DNA of 64,000 bases from Apostichopus japonicus (taxonomy: Eukaryota > Echinodermata > Holothuroidea > Aspidochirotida > Stichopodidae): positions 5,370,501-5,434,500 of the forward strand of contig NC_092580.1 of the NCBI RefSeq assembly GCF_037975245.1. Direction: 5' to 3'. This document shows positions 23,679-37,741 of the stretch, in pieces. Below the pieces are notes generated by a model, which saw nothing but the letters and a program-made list of their open reading frames with translations, did no database searches and was not told the DNA's origin. The first letter of the stretch is position 1, and every line of letters starts with the position of its first letter. The translations under genes were made by a program, and so were the position numbers.

Positions 23679-26600
23679 AAACAACAGCTCATTGATTACT
23701 GTAATTAACTGGAGTCTACTCTACCTTCAGGGTTAAACTGGTAAATAATGAAAAACTTTCTCATGAATGCAAAATGAATTACTGACAGCAATTCTGTCTT
23801 GATAGATCAGGCATGTGTCACAGTGTGGGACTTATTCTGCTTCTTGAATGTTTAATTACGTACAGTAGATCTCTGAATTGTGTTGCAGTTTGTCCAAAAA
23901 CATACATCTAAACCCTCGAAGAATCTTGAGTCCGAACCCTAATTGACATTCTTTTTCGTTGTGATAACTTAATTAAGTCTTTTAATTAAGTACAGTGGGC
24001 CAGTGAAGTGAATGCAATTGGCTGACACGTCCTACGCAGGACTAAAAGAAATTGAGGAATGCTTGTGTACTGTATCATCATTCTTGATAGGGGGGTTGGG
24101 AAGGGTGGGGGGGGTTGGTGTGGTTGTGTGGGGGTAAAAAGGTTAACTTACTTTAGGGCTTGGTGGATTCAAAGTGAAAATATAGCGTCAAATTTTTTAT
24201 TCATCTCTGCCCTCCATCATCATTTATAAAGTGAGTTTTGTGTTAGGACAGTGTGGATTAAAAGTAATATTCTGTACTGTACTGTAATATATGTCGTGTT
24301 TTCAGTTACACAATCTCATCCTTCTCTCAAAGGTATCGCCACCTTTTGGAAAAGTCAAGACAAACAGGCAGATGCCTCGTCGGAAGGTTCATTCTTACTC
24401 CTCAAATCGAGATATAATAACAGAGATACTTCGCAGAGAGTGAAAATCAAGATTAACGCTTCTGCAGTTTGATTAAATTACTTCACTTCATTGATATATA
24501 TATCAACACATTCTCTGAAAAAAAAAATCCAACATCTCTCGTCTACGGTTACGCGAGTGTTTGACCCAATTCACTGAGGTACTGTGAGAGTCAATGCCTG
24601 ATATTCATATATATTGCGGTCGACAAACGTTCACGGATCGTTGGATATTTAGATATGTACATTTTGTACGCTGCACGCTGCATTACTCACTCATATTTTG
24701 TCTTACAGAGTCTCATTGATTCACGCTTGAACTGTGAGTTGCACTTTTGCAGTGTATCTTTGGAGGCATCCATTGCACTTAAAATAAGTCATTTTGAGAC
24801 TGCTTTAAGCAATACTGTACAGTATATATGCCCATAAAAGCTCTCTAGCTGTATTAATGGCACAAACAATGGACTGAGGGTGAAGTATACAACTGTTGGT
24901 TGTCAGTGGACAAGAGAAGCAAGTAGGGTTAGAAATGCTTTTATTAAGCAGTAATTCGGCCTCTAAATATGACAGAAACACACAAAAGTTGCTCATTTAT
25001 GTACAAAACTCCAACAAGCATTTTACTTCTACCCTCAAAGTATGTTGCCCCATCGAAACTAAATAAATATGGATCTGATGTGCTGGGATATCAAGAAGAA
25101 AAAAAATTGCAAAGAGTTCTGTAAATTGATGTGAAGTACATTGAACTATCACTTGATGGAACCAAATTACTGTGGATGGGTAATTGTCTTACTATAAATA
25201 GCCTAAAGTCAGCATTCTGAGCACAAAGTTTGCCATTGTGCAAATTGCTTACCATCTAAGTCAGCAAAGACAAATATTAGCCAACAACTGTCTTAGAAAT
25301 GAAGAGTTTTTCAGTTAATGAAACATTTTGTCCAAGTTTAGATTAATCCAGCTCTCTGGATTAACTACTGTAACACATTTTACAGAGTCACTTCCCCATA
25401 CTTGTATACTGGTAATACTGTTTTACCACCTGCCTTTGATAATAAATTAATTAATAGCCCACTCGAGAAAGTATGGGAGTTGAACCAATATAGCATTATA
25501 TATATATGGTTAGTCGCCAGACCTTGACAGACATCTGCATTCCTTCTATCCTCCACACACCTTTCAAATATTTACGTTCTACATCTATTCTATTTCTCAC
25601 AGTTTGTGAAGTCACTATTACCAGTATTAGTCACATGCATCATCTCCACAACATATGTCAGCAGGCTTGACTAACTCAGTTTGCACATTCTGATACATGG
25701 AACCTCATTCAATCGACAACATAGGGGTTTAGTAGTCTTACAGTTATATCCAACTACAAGCAAATTGTCACTGAACACCATGGACTGTGTGTCTAAATGC
25801 TTTGCATTCCAGAACTTCAAAATTCAAGACTTTGATATGTTAGACCTATCAGATCCCCCATGATACAATGAGAGATCATAGCCAACACTTGACCTACAAA
25901 ATCCACCTCAGTTTTGTCACTCTACAGTCGATTCTGTAATGTAAAACTTCATAATAATATCAAGTTCCATCTCACATGCCAGTGGTATTCTTCTTAAACT
26001 TTGGGGAAATACTGTAGATAAACACCAAAAAAGACTTTAATATTAAAGTTCAACTAGATTATGGCAAAAACTTGTGTAGTGCAATTCAAACTTGTTTGTC
26101 CAAAAATAATGGCCTTCTTGATTACAGGCAAAAGGAGTCTGTGTGATTTGCCTGTGTGTGTCATAATTTCCGTCCTAAGTCAAGCGATTTTTAACGCAGG
26201 ACTTCTGTAATTTGGGAGCAAAAAATAAGAAGGTAAAATCAATGACTTTTGTGAATACTGTGGTTGTTCCAAGGATGTACAATAATGACCACGTTGGTTG
26301 CACAATACCATTGAGAGACAAAATGGTTACTGTATCTGTGTGGTATACTGTATGCACCACCTATAGTAAATAGTACAATAGAGTTTGTGGTAAGTTCTTA
26401 ACAGACTGTCCTCTGTTTAGAAGGAGGAAGAGGAGATTATCTGTAGTGCTTTGTGGCTTCAAAGCAGATGTCAAACATGAAAGGGAAACAAACAGGAAAA
26501 AGATTGGTTTTGTATTTACCAGAGTACTGTAATGAATGTACCTAACAGTCAAGTTAATTGGTGAAGGAAGGATTGGCTTTACAGTGCATAATACAAAATA

Positions 26601-27575
26601 GTGTAAATGATTCAGAGTTTGGTAACACCTTGGGGCTTGTTGGTTTCTTCTCGTGGTTAGAGATAGTTGATAAAGGCAAACCAGTATATATTGTTTTAGA
26701 ACTTCTTTTACTTGCAAGAAAACTGGTTCTGAATTTTAGGCCAAAAATATTTTGCACTATTTTTCATTGCATGTTGTCTGTAACTAACACTATAATAGCT
26801 GCAGTAAATAACCATATTAGGTTACAGTACGGTAACAATGTTATTGAGTGGTGTTCTTTGATTGCTGTAAAAGCACTCCGGTGTCCGACAATATCCTGAA
26901 TGCTGTTGTACCGTGAAATTAATGAAGGAGAGGTTCAAGTTTCAGGTCTTAAATTAGTTGTATGTTAATGTCATTAAATTCCCTAAAGTCCCGATTGAGA
27001 TGTCTGGTTTTACGTTACTAGGAAACATGATTCACTCGGAATGAGTTCAATAAAGGTGATTGAAATTATTAAAAACATGAAGCAGTCAGGAGGGATGTGG
27101 GTTTGACTGTTCAGTTACTTTGAGTGTTAAAAGAGGATTTGTTTATATGCAATTGGCTCGTTGACTACAGTAGCAGACAATATCTTTCCAACTGCAATTA
27201 TCTTTCAAAATGCCCAGTAACTTGTCATATATTTGAAACAGCAAAGAAAGTTTGGTCAGTTCATTACATTGATGATGATTGACTTTTTCAGCTCTCTGAT
27301 ATTAATAATCTCCCAAAATAGTTCCATTCAGTAGCTTGAATATATATTCAATTTTCATTTGAGACAATATATAGTTTAAGTTTAATCTAATTTAGCGATT
27401 ACCATAATGGTTAAAACTTGTCTTGGTAATGAAAGTATTAGGATTGAACCAAGTGGCTAGATCCTGACTCATTAACCTTCAAGGTGGATGTCCTAGTTTC
27501 ATTAATTGTAATCTTATCTTTAGTATTACTGACATACAAATTTTTGAAAGCGTTAGCAACTTGTAAACAGACAAC

Positions 27576-27822
27576 TTACCATATCATACCATACTGTACC
27601 ATACCATATTGAACCATACCATACCATACTGTACTGTACCATACCATACTATACCATATTGAACCATACCATAGATTACCACACTGTACTATACACACCA
27701 TACAATGCTATACCATACTGTACCACACCATATCATGCTGTACTATACCATACCGTACCACACCATATTGAACCATTCCATAGAATACCATACCATACTA
27801 CCATACTGCCATACCATACTGC
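27576..27822. repeat. Imperfect ACCAT/ACTGT pentanucleotide satellite
   Basis: About 250 bp of CATAC/ACCAT words with interspersed TACTGTAC and TATTGAAC variants. It is a slippage-type satellite with no coding potential. Confidence 0.9.
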
Positions 27823-29160
27823 GTAGTTGTTGCTACCGATCATAACAGCATACCAGAAGCAAACTCACCAAGATTCTACTCCACAATAACATCAACATTC
27901 TTTTCCTTGGTCAATTTAAACATATTCTCTAGATTGTAAACACTTCTGTAGGTCATAAAAGTGCAGAAGTATTTACCTTGTGTTTCAACAAGGCTTTTAA
28001 CTACTAGATCTGTCACAATCCATTCCTTGTTTGTCTCTCTTTCCAATGACCCTTCATTGAACTCTAGTCCATCTTGTAACCTTTAGTCACCTATTAATCT
28101 TCACACACTTGGAGTGTTATAAGCTGTAAGTAATCTCAATAGACTCCTCTCCAGATGGACGATGATAAATACCATATACTGTACCCATAGGCTTGCTAAC
28201 TTAGCATTAAATCTATTGGTGCACAAAATAAGATCTCTTCAAAACAGTTTGTATGAAATTGTAAAAGATAAAGGATATTTATAGCTAAAGAAACATTCCA
28301 AAAATATTGCATTTTCAAGGAGAAAAGAAAACAAGAAGATTATATTAGAAAAATAATAGCTTTGACATGCAGAAACATCTACTGCGATGACATCACAGAG
28401 AGACGACCTATTGGATCCACTCCTCAGAATAGCCAAGGCTAAATAGCCAGTCAATATTGGTTACATTCAATCAACCATATTGCTTCTTGTGATATATATA
28501 AGATATTGAGATTGGGATTTTCAGTAACAGTGTGGAATATGGTTCATTATGTACTTTACAGTATCTGCTACTGTAAGTCTGGAATATCCTTTCAATGCAA
28601 CAAACTGTGGTTTTTACTGTAAGTGTTAAGCAATTGGTCAGCCTAGTATTCTACAGTGCTCACTAAACCTTTCATATGTAGCTGTAGTGGTCAGTGTAGT
28701 TGTTTATCTACCAGCCCCCTCCCTTCCTCCCCTCTCTCCCCCCCCCCCAAAGGCTCTGTACTACTTGTCTCATCATGTAGTCTCTCACTGCACCTCACCA
28801 AATGTGAGTTTGAATTTCACTGCACATATATAGTGGGTGGCCTGGGACTGGACAGATTAACCAGATCTGCATTCTCTCTTTTATGATCTTTAAAATATTA
28901 TTATTTTAATTATATATATATAGTTCTGCTTAAGCAGCAGGGGGCATTGTTGTGGTTATTTAATAGATATATGGATAATATAGAAAGGTTTCTAACCAGA
29001 TAAAGTCACAGGAAGACACAGCACAGGATACTGTACCTTCCTCCTAACATAACATGGAAGTCAGACACATATGTGGTGTAGGGTATCCATGATCATACAG
29101 TAGGTCACAAAGCAAGGTGGACAGAGTGTATATAATTGCCAATAGTTGACACTCTGTGTT

Positions 29161-29542
29161 CAGTGGCGGAGCTAGGGGTATTGGTCAGGGGGGTCGAGAA
29201 TGGTCTGTAGGGGCGCTTTCAATACTATCTAAGCGGAGCGCCACCACAGGTTGACGCGGAGTGTACAGAAATTTTTTGAGTATAGATACTCCCTAGATCG
29301 CCGGAAATTACCCTTTCCAGGCCTTGCTAATTAGCAGATAAACGAAGAATAAATAGGTGTCATCGCCATCAAAATGTGACAAATGTCAATAGGTGCAGTA
29401 GATGAGAGCGCTATAAAAAAGTCAATAATCGCGAATAAGTAAAAACTGGTAAGAAGCTGAAAAGGGCGCCAGCAGTCCATTTGAGTCCGTCGGGGGGGGG
29501 GGGGCATTGCCCCCTCCTGACTGTATGGACGCTCCGCCACTG
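29161..29542. mobile_element. hAT-type MITE with perfect 8-bp target-site duplication
   Basis: A 382-bp element with perfect 12-bp terminal inverted repeats, CAGTGGCGGAGC at 29161 and its complement ending 29542. It is flanked by TCTGTGTT at 29153-29160 and 29543-29550. The 8-bp duplication and CAGTGGCGG terminus are typical of hAT elements. Inside is CTAAGCGGAGCGCCACCACA, related to 9779-9880, and a G/C-run near each end. It has no transposase and is therefore non-autonomous. The clean duplication suggests a fairly recent insertion. Confidence 0.95.
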
Positions 29543-32500
29543 TCTGTGTTATGTGTGATGATTATAGCCTGTAAGTAAATGGTGGTATTGAGACAGATAA
29601 GTAAAGCTTCCTATAATCCAGTTAGTTTGGGAATATAGGGTTAAAGAATGTAACCATGGTAATATGCTTTATTACATTGCACTGATTACTAGTCAGTATA
29701 AATTTGTCTGGACTGAACTCTGAAATGAAAGCAATTACATCATCCTCTGGCTGCAAAAGTTCTTAGCATACAGATTATTATAATCTATCTTTTACAGGAA
29801 ATTGCTTTACATACAATATTAACAAATCTCTGTATTTGCAGCATTTTACTTAGCTTTGTCGCATTGCAAGTCTGTTATACATTTAAACAAACTTATCAGG
29901 GAAGCTAACACTGTTCCAGCTATTGTTCTTTGCCTATAAGCCTACTAGTTCAAAGTCACATTTTCCTAACTGTTTCATTGGCATGTTTGACTACTTTGAA
30001 CAATCACATTGTGTTGAACAATACCCTATTATCACATGCAGTATGTTTAATTAGTGTAAATCAATAGACTGCAGCCCTAATACACATAAGAAGTTCGAAA
30101 AAAATATGAAGTTATCTACCGTTATTTTTCCATATAAAAAGTAAACAGATTAATTGTAATGAAGTATTTATGTGAATTCCTTTCTTTGTCATCATAAATC
30201 AAAATCTGACAGTCTCCACACAACATCTCTTCAATAAACAATCTGTATTGAACACAAACTATAATCTAGATGATTAATACTCTCTACCAAACAAGATCCT
30301 GACAATTCTTAGAGTGGCTTGTTAATAATTACCTGTCCATCTCCATAAACGACCACCAAACATCTTCTAACATGACCCTAATAATGACCCTAATATTCAG
30401 CATATATTGTCTGTCATGTTCTATAATTGAGCTTTCTTTATTTAGATACAATTTATTTAACAATGTGATCAGGTGCTCAGGTGTTGTAATTGTCATCTCA
30501 GAAGAGGATGGTCTCTGTCTCTCTCCACCTCTCTCTCTCTGTGCGATTGGAGATGCTATTAATTAATTAGCTTGAGCAATTATTAAAATGCCAGATACAA
30601 GGTTACGTATATAGTCAATATACGGTTAAGTGTTGTAGGAAATGGAAACTGGATAGGATTATAATTAATTAGTAGAGGAAGAATGGCTGCTGTCTTCTAG
30701 TTGACTTTGATAATCTACTGCTACACAGATACAAACAGATACAGACAGAAGTCACCAATAAGTGACAGTAAAACTTTAGGATAAAGTTACCACTCTTGAC
30801 TCTAAAGCTGGCTGGATATATCACAGGCAATGTACTTCAGTGTTCAAATTTTGTGTAGCAGTTTTGAAGTCTGGAATTTGTCTCTTACAGTACTTAATTA
30901 AATACAATGGTTCTAAAAATTATGTCCTCTTTGACAAGATCTTCTGTGATGTAAACTATACTTCACATATGCTCCTCTCTACTATATACAGTATACTTGT
31001 TTAATACTCATCGTAATGAAACGTTAATGCCCCCTTTAATTAAGGGACGTTATTGTCAAGGGTGTGATGAATGTCAAGTAACATTTATACAGAGAGTACA
31101 GTCAGTCTATCAGTCTCAGTGTAGCTGAATGTTATTCCAAAGTGTCACATATATACATAAAGTGATTAACGTACAGTCCCAAGAGAGAACTAGTGTTTCA
31201 AAGGATTTGAAATATATTAAACCAAAGCTCATGCAAAATCTGCTTATCATCAATAATTTTGTAAGCTTCATGGAAAATTACAAATTTTCTCTCTAATTTA
31301 AGCTGTCTTAAACCTTATGAATATTTATGATTGTTTTTAATAATTGACATTTGATATGTAAGTAGACAGAAATGAAACATTCACAGATGGGTTTTTACTT
31401 GATTTATATCAACATAAATTTAAGCTTAATGGATTATAAAAAGTTTTCCAAATCTACTAATTAGAAAAAAAATAATAAGAAGACATTACGGGAGGTAAAA
31501 TAAGATCATTAGTAGTTTCATTGTTGAGGAAGAACCTGGTCATGATAATTGTGGTGATTAGGGAGCAATAGTAACAACATTGATTTTTGGGTGTTATTGC
31601 AGGAAGGGCATAGAGACCTCAGAAATCCTGTGTTATGTGGATATTTTCATCAGTCCCTGGATACATCCAGGGTAGCTCATCCTGGTTGTGACTGACTGCA
31701 GGGTTTATAAAACCATAATGGTAACAGCTGTTTTACTAAATTTGCAGAGGGGCCTTTGTTTGGAGGCAATTGCATCGATTTCGGTCAAATTTTTGACAGG
31801 GTTCGATAGCAAAATCTCGCTTTGGTCATATATTGTAATAGTGAAGTTTCATTTCAAATAATTAAAGTAAAAGAAAATTGAAAATTTTTGGCTTTACTTT
31901 AATTTATCATATGATTAATGGAACATGAAAATGTGTCTAGGCAAATTATCTGGTCAGTTGGTATAAATTTGTTGGAAATTAGAGTACAATTTCATTAAAA
32001 TGCTTTTTTAAGCAGAAGGGATATCAGGAATAGATGCCGTAAGCTGTAGTACAGTACTAGTTACTTCACTCATAACTTACCAGTCTCCACATAACTATTG
32101 CACACTTGTTCCTGCTTTGTGTCTAGAGTCATCTGTTAACCTGCTATTACTGGCCCTTACAAGGTACCTTAAATTGTAACAATTATTGGTATCAGTGTTA
32201 TTAAAGTGCAATTCCATCTGTTAATTAGTGATCACACTCATTTACTTTCCATGAAAGTAGGAGCACAAGGAATCTGAGAGTATTAAACATTTAATTTGCA
32301 GAGTTTGATGTTTAATGGTATTGATTGTAAAAATCCTTGTGTACCGAACCTGTTGGCCTGCAGCTTGCTATTTTAATTTTACTTAAACTTGAGCAATATC
32401 CAGAATTATATATGAATATTCAGTGACTCATCAGTCTTTATTAGTGGTCACTTCATAAAATGGAAAACCACTTAATTTAGTTTAGATGATAATATATTCT

Positions 32501-35151
32501 GGATCTAAACAGCTCTGCATTTTTTGTCACAAACTTCAATTCTTTCTTCTTTAAATGATGGAATTGACCTCTCACAGTGATTCAAAGTATCAGGAATTGT
32601 TTTGTTGTGAAGTCCTGCATATGTATACTCGCGTGAAATATTGTCAATACCTTGTGCAGTGACACTGATTGGGAATGTAGGCGTAAAAAGTCTTGCCTCG
32701 TAAAAAATCCCATTGAAAGTCATCCTGAGTGGTGCAATAGCTTATAACATTAATGATAAGCTTATCATATAACCATATCAGCTCATAACTCATGTAGTTC
32801 ATACCATTTGTATTTAATAAAGTCTACAGTGTGTCCATGGTACGTTATTACCAGTCAGATTACTCACTAGATAGCATACAAAAATTGTTGATCAAATGAA
32901 ATCCTGAGTCATCATTCCCTCTGCACAGGCTGCTGCTATACAGTGCTTAATGAATTAGCATTGAGTATGTAAATTCTGTGTGAGTTATCTTCAATTTAGA
33001 TGGTGTTGTCTAGTGAAGCATATATCTAGTACTGTACTGTATAAGCCTCATGTGTGGTAAAGCCCTTAATAATTTCTGCATCTCCCTGCCTATATTATCA
33101 AATAATGAAAGGACTCGACATTTATGTTCTTCTGCTGTACAATAAATATATATGAAGCTGATGTAAGTGTATCTCAAAGAGAGGCACGAAAAAGGCAGGT
33201 TGGACAAAGGATGGATATTGCTTAGTTAATCCAACCTTCTTTTTTTTTTACAGTATATACCTCCATATTTCCTTTGCGCTACTATTGCCCTGTATGCACT
33301 CGGCTTATTTAATCAAACCCTTAACTTCTAAATCTGAACTATCATGAACAGGTAACCCAACATAGGTTTGAGATGGGGGGTGGGGTGTGATGGGAGAGAG
33401 GGTGGGGAGGGTCAGAGTTTACCATGAGAAAAATCATTGTAAATAATCAGTTTCACGCTCCAGATACATCTCTCAATTTACATTTCCCTAGAGATCTATT
33501 AAACTTGGTAGTACTCTGGAAACCTTAAAGCCACGGCTGTTCCCCATGAAATTCAGCATGTCATTGCTCACTTTTAGTTAGCCTGTTACCTTCTTCTAGT
33601 AATTGCAGCCTATCCATATCACATGACTTTGTTAACCTTCAAACGTGCCAATTTTGAGAATTGCACCTTGTGTTTTACATAATTAATTTAAAGAAGTTGT
33701 TAAGTCTGCGATCCATCTATTTTTTTGTGTCTATTTTTTCATCATTATAGTTTTGCTGGTGGTAAAGAACAAAACAAATATTCAACTTTGTCAATGCAGC
33801 AGGTTGATAAGTGTTATTTGAGCTTATCAAACGTAACCATAGTAACAGGCCATTATCAGTCAAACCCAAGTTACGTAGAGTAGCGAAGGCATTAAGCCCT
33901 TATCTGGTCGTAATTACTCTTCATGGCATTGTTACAGTTATACATGTTGAGATGTTCCACAACAAGGCAAGTCAAGAATCAATTATCCCCATAACCACAG
34001 TCCACCCAGCTTAAAGCTCGTAACGGTTGATTCTTGTAGACTCACTGCATCGTGATAAAAATTCATTGCTTGATCAATAAGCGGAACGCATGACCGGAGG
34101 CCACGTAACAGCCAGTCACGCAGAAGTTCGTACCGTTTGCTTCGCAGCCATATCCAACGTGTTCCGAAATAAGAAGAGTCATCTGAGTCAATGTTTTTTG
34201 GTCTCTAATTAGTGTTAACCATTCGCCACAAGCTGCCGTAAGGCGCTGACATCTACTATACCTTCAAGTTTCATTAGTCTTGATCCTTTGAAAAATTGAA
34301 AATTAAATTTTGAACAAGTCGTTTTTGGCTCGGGGACAGATGTCTAGCTGGAAGGTGTTGAGTCTGATTAGGATTAAATATTTTGAAATGGCACATTTTA
34401 ATAGTATCATGTGTAGTGCGGTTTTAAAAGAGGAGTCTTATAATATTCACATTGAAAGTACTGACGAGGCAAGTTGTACAGGGAGGGAAAGACAAGGTTG
34501 CATGGGTAGCTGTACATAGCTATTAAATCTGAATGTGGTTTAAAATAAAGATTAGATTAAAAGTAGGACCAGCAGGGGGTAACGAAGGTGGGTCGAGCAG
34601 GCTAAAGAGAGATCGGATGATGATGTTCTTGAATGCGCTGTCGATGAGTAACTCACACTTTGAGGCTAGTTATTCATGACAAACCTGACATTTGTCGTTA
34701 ATACAGTATTAATGGAATAAGGCTTATTTCATGCCGATAGTAAAGTCACTCTGGAACTTTGTGAAAAGGTTATAAGATCACACGAGCTTTGTGAATATTT
34801 TTGTCCCAAAAGTTAAGTGTGGTTAACAGTTGGATTAAGGTTTAATAGAAATGTACTTTCTGAGGGATTCTTATTCTTGGAATTACATGTTGCCAGACAT
34901 TGAGAAGGATCAGTTCAGACATTCAGTTGAAACTCAGGCCTCAGTGATGGCAGTAGGTGATGGGAATTGGGTCTACAACTTTTGATATCATCATGTAATT
35001 TGTATTACATCAGTTTATATTTATAAGAAAATAGAGTAACCTTGTGTACTAGTAGTTGACTAATTATATAAACTTGTACACATGATAAAGTAGTTTCCCA
35101 AGTTGATGGTGGAGGTGGGTTTATTCTGCTGCCTCCTAAGTCCTTATTATC

Positions 35152-35313
35152 TTTTTCATCCCTTCCACCTTCCCCACCCACTTTCCCCACCCATCTTCCC
35201 CTTCCACCTTCCCCACCCACCTTTCCTTTCCACCTTCCCCACCCACCTTCCCTTTCCACCTTCCACCTTCACCTCCTCTTCCCCATTTTCTTCTCCCATT
35301 CCCTTCCCCCTTC
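35152..35313. repeat. Polypyrimidine minisatellite upstream of ERC exon 2
   Basis: Tandem units of CCTTCCCCACCCACCTTTCC type occur with almost no purines other than A. It lies about 240 bp before the exon 2 acceptor. Overlapping glycine/tryptophan-rich or proline-rich frames are translation artefacts of the repeat. Confidence 0.85.
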
Positions 35314-35553
35314 GAAAGAGGTTAGATGATATTGTTTAATCATGTATACTGTAGCTTTTAAATATGCCCAAAGTTTGTGTAGGAAAGTCTAGGAAAGTCG
35401 AAACATTGAATGCATTAATGTGTTATTAGTAAATTTAAATCAAATAGTGTGTCTGCCCTGAAGACACTGTTGGTACAAAATGAAAAGAGAAAAATCAATC
35501 GTTGTACACATTATTTTGTCTTTAATTTATTTATTTATTTTTTGCCTCAACAG

Positions 35554-35843
35554 CAATTTTCAAGAACAATAAAACATTTAAAAGAAGAACTAGCTCGACA
35601 GCAGAAGCTGAACAGTCATCTGCAGACCTCCGAACTTTCAAACGGGGTGAGCCCGTCGTCGCACCTTACTCACGAGATAGACGTACTAAGGGGTGACAGA
35701 GAGAGCATGAAGAAGGAGGTGTTTCTCCTGAAGAAGACGGCAGAGGAACGAGAAATCAGAATAGAAACGCAGAAGCAGACCCTGATAGCCAGAGAAGAAA
35801 GTATTAAAAAATTATTAGAAATGCTGCAGAGTAAAGGATTAAG
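35554..35843 (+). CDS. ERC: ERC exon 2: coiled coil with RIETQKQTL hallmark
   Basis: 290 nt, residues 230-325 plus two bases of codon 326. The acceptor is a T-rich tract ending CAACAG and the donor is AG|GTAAGT, both strong. The peptide starts QFSRTIKHLKEELARQQ, corresponding to the segment after EENQ in vertebrate ERC. A non-conserved Ser/Asn linker follows (about 253-267), then FLLKKTAEEREIRIETQKQT and AREESIKKLLEMLQSKG, the most conserved block of the family. The helix is Lys/Glu-rich with heptad spacing. The length is not a multiple of three and the exon ends in phase 2, so exons 2 and 3 must be spliced in or skipped together. A polypyrimidine minisatellite lies about 240 bp upstream of the acceptor. 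Confidence 0.96.
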
Positions 35844-37741
35844 GTAAGTTTGATAGGACTCACTCTCTCACTCTCTCTCTCTCCACCTCTTGCTCGAGTC
35901 TAAAGTCATGCGAAATAGAACTGTACAATATATATATTCTGGTAGATGCCATGACTAACAGTATGAATTAACAACTTGTGTTTGACAGTTATGAGCATCG
36001 GTTTGCCAAACAGGAGGCAGTAAGTGATGACAGAGTGAGACTGTGTGTGTGATAGGGCTTTGTTGGCATTTCCTGCGCATTCCATGTATATTTAATATAT
36101 AATTTAATATGTTAGATGCAATTTGGTTCGCTTGCTCACTTGTCTGTCTCTTGACTGTATTGCAGAGGCACCATATTTTTTTTGGAATATAAATTGATTT
36201 GAAAAAGTGAATGAGATTTTAGTGGCACCCCTTGAGTCATCTTGTCTAGGCGTAAGGATTAGTTAACTGGTTTCAAACAGTCATGATGCATATATTAAAT
36301 CTATTTCATTGTCAGAGAGAATTTTCAGCACTGTTGGTTGCAAGTGGCAAAGGCTTGCTGCTTGCAACATAGCTTGACATTAATGTGTATGGATACATGT
36401 ACTGGTGCCAGCCTTGTACGGTTGTTACATCGGTTGTGTATCATCATAGTCTGTTTATGCACCTGGCTGTGTTCATCTTCATCTGATGTACATAACCTTC
36501 ATGACGTCACCATTGAAGAATGAATCGATCAGAAGCCTTAACTGAATGTACAAAAACTCAGCAGGGAAGCTGAAGGCTCTTGAAACTGTTTGTCACACCA
36601 TATGTAGTAATTTGATGCATTATGACCTCAAACTGTCACCTTGTGAATAGTTCATTATCTTCAATAGAATACATAGGACACTATGGGGTTTTGTGGATTC
36701 AGTAATTACTGTTTTGGATTATCTGCAGTTACTGCATTTGTACACACAACCAGCAATGTTAAAGTGAACCTTGAAAGGGTTGCTCAAGTCTACTGTATAT
36801 GTTTGCTTCCACTGTTTTATATGAAGTGGCTCCCTTTGTTTATTGCTAACAAATCTCTCTGTACTTTTTCACCAGTTGCACTTGGTTGTCACGCAATATA
36901 ACTTGTGCACTAGCTGCCATGCATACCCACTGTGTGCAATCAACTGTTCCTAGCCTTGTACTTAATCATATAAATATTTTTTTCTCCCCCCAGAGCCTTG
37001 TGTACAAGTTCTTTTGTTTTTTGTTTTCACCTAGATACATTCAAAACAAATGGCTGAAGATTAGGCCCTGCATAAGGGATTAAGCATTTACTCTATGGAG
37101 ACATCATCACAGAGCTGTGTTAAAGCAATTTTTTTCTTTTTGCCAAAACTACAAATAGCTGTACTGTTGGATAGGCCTTCTGCCGCAGGAAATGTTTCAT
37201 GCAATTGTATCCATCTTATTTAAGATGTGGCTAGAATGCCAACTAGATACTATACCTGCTCACTATATACTAATACCTGCTGAGTATATATCTTCTTTTG
37301 ATTGGTTCAAGGATTCATCTTAAGCCAGTGTCCTCTGCCTCTCTCTCCATCTCCGTCTAAAATAAATTCCCTTGATTCTCTGAGTCTGACCCTGCATTAT
37401 AATTGGACTAATTCCTTCAGTTTATAACTATGGGACTAAACTTCCCTCTTTTTGAACCTCTTTTTGTGAGGGTTTAAAAGTCAGAGAAGTGTTCCACGAT
37501 GGTTTAAATTACTGACAGCTGTTTGAATTCATCTCAGACCTGTTTGAGAATCGACTGAAAGAGTGATGTTTGGAGGGGGGGAACATGTGATGTTATTTAT
37601 ATCCAGGGGAGGACCGTTAATGCTCTCTTCAGTGGGTAGAATATTGGGAGAGATGAAACATTATAAGCAAAGTTTTTGTTTTTCTTTTACCCAGTGAACA
37701 AATTTTGAAAAGTGAATATGCAAATAACTCAAAACTTTACA

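Larger units (their letters stand above)
15313..35553 (+). other. ERC intron 1 (20.2 kb)
   Basis: A large first intron bounded by CAG|gtaagt and caacag|CAA. Recognisable content is the foldback element 15391-15858, the motif-array transposon 16599-19306, a G-rich repeat 21607-21690, microsatellites at 21239-21359 and 27576-27822, the SINE 23359-23678, the hAT MITE 29161-29542 and a polypyrimidine minisatellite 35152-35313. The remainder (19.3-21.2, 21.7-23.3, 23.7-27.5, 27.8-29.1 and 29.6-35.1 kb) shows no gene or repeat I can name. G-rich runs at 24091-24135 and 33373-33415 could form quadruplexes. Confidence 0.85.

Noticed and set aside
35005-35339. Gly/Trp-rich and Pro-rich frames
   Set aside because: Translations of a polypyrimidine minisatellite.
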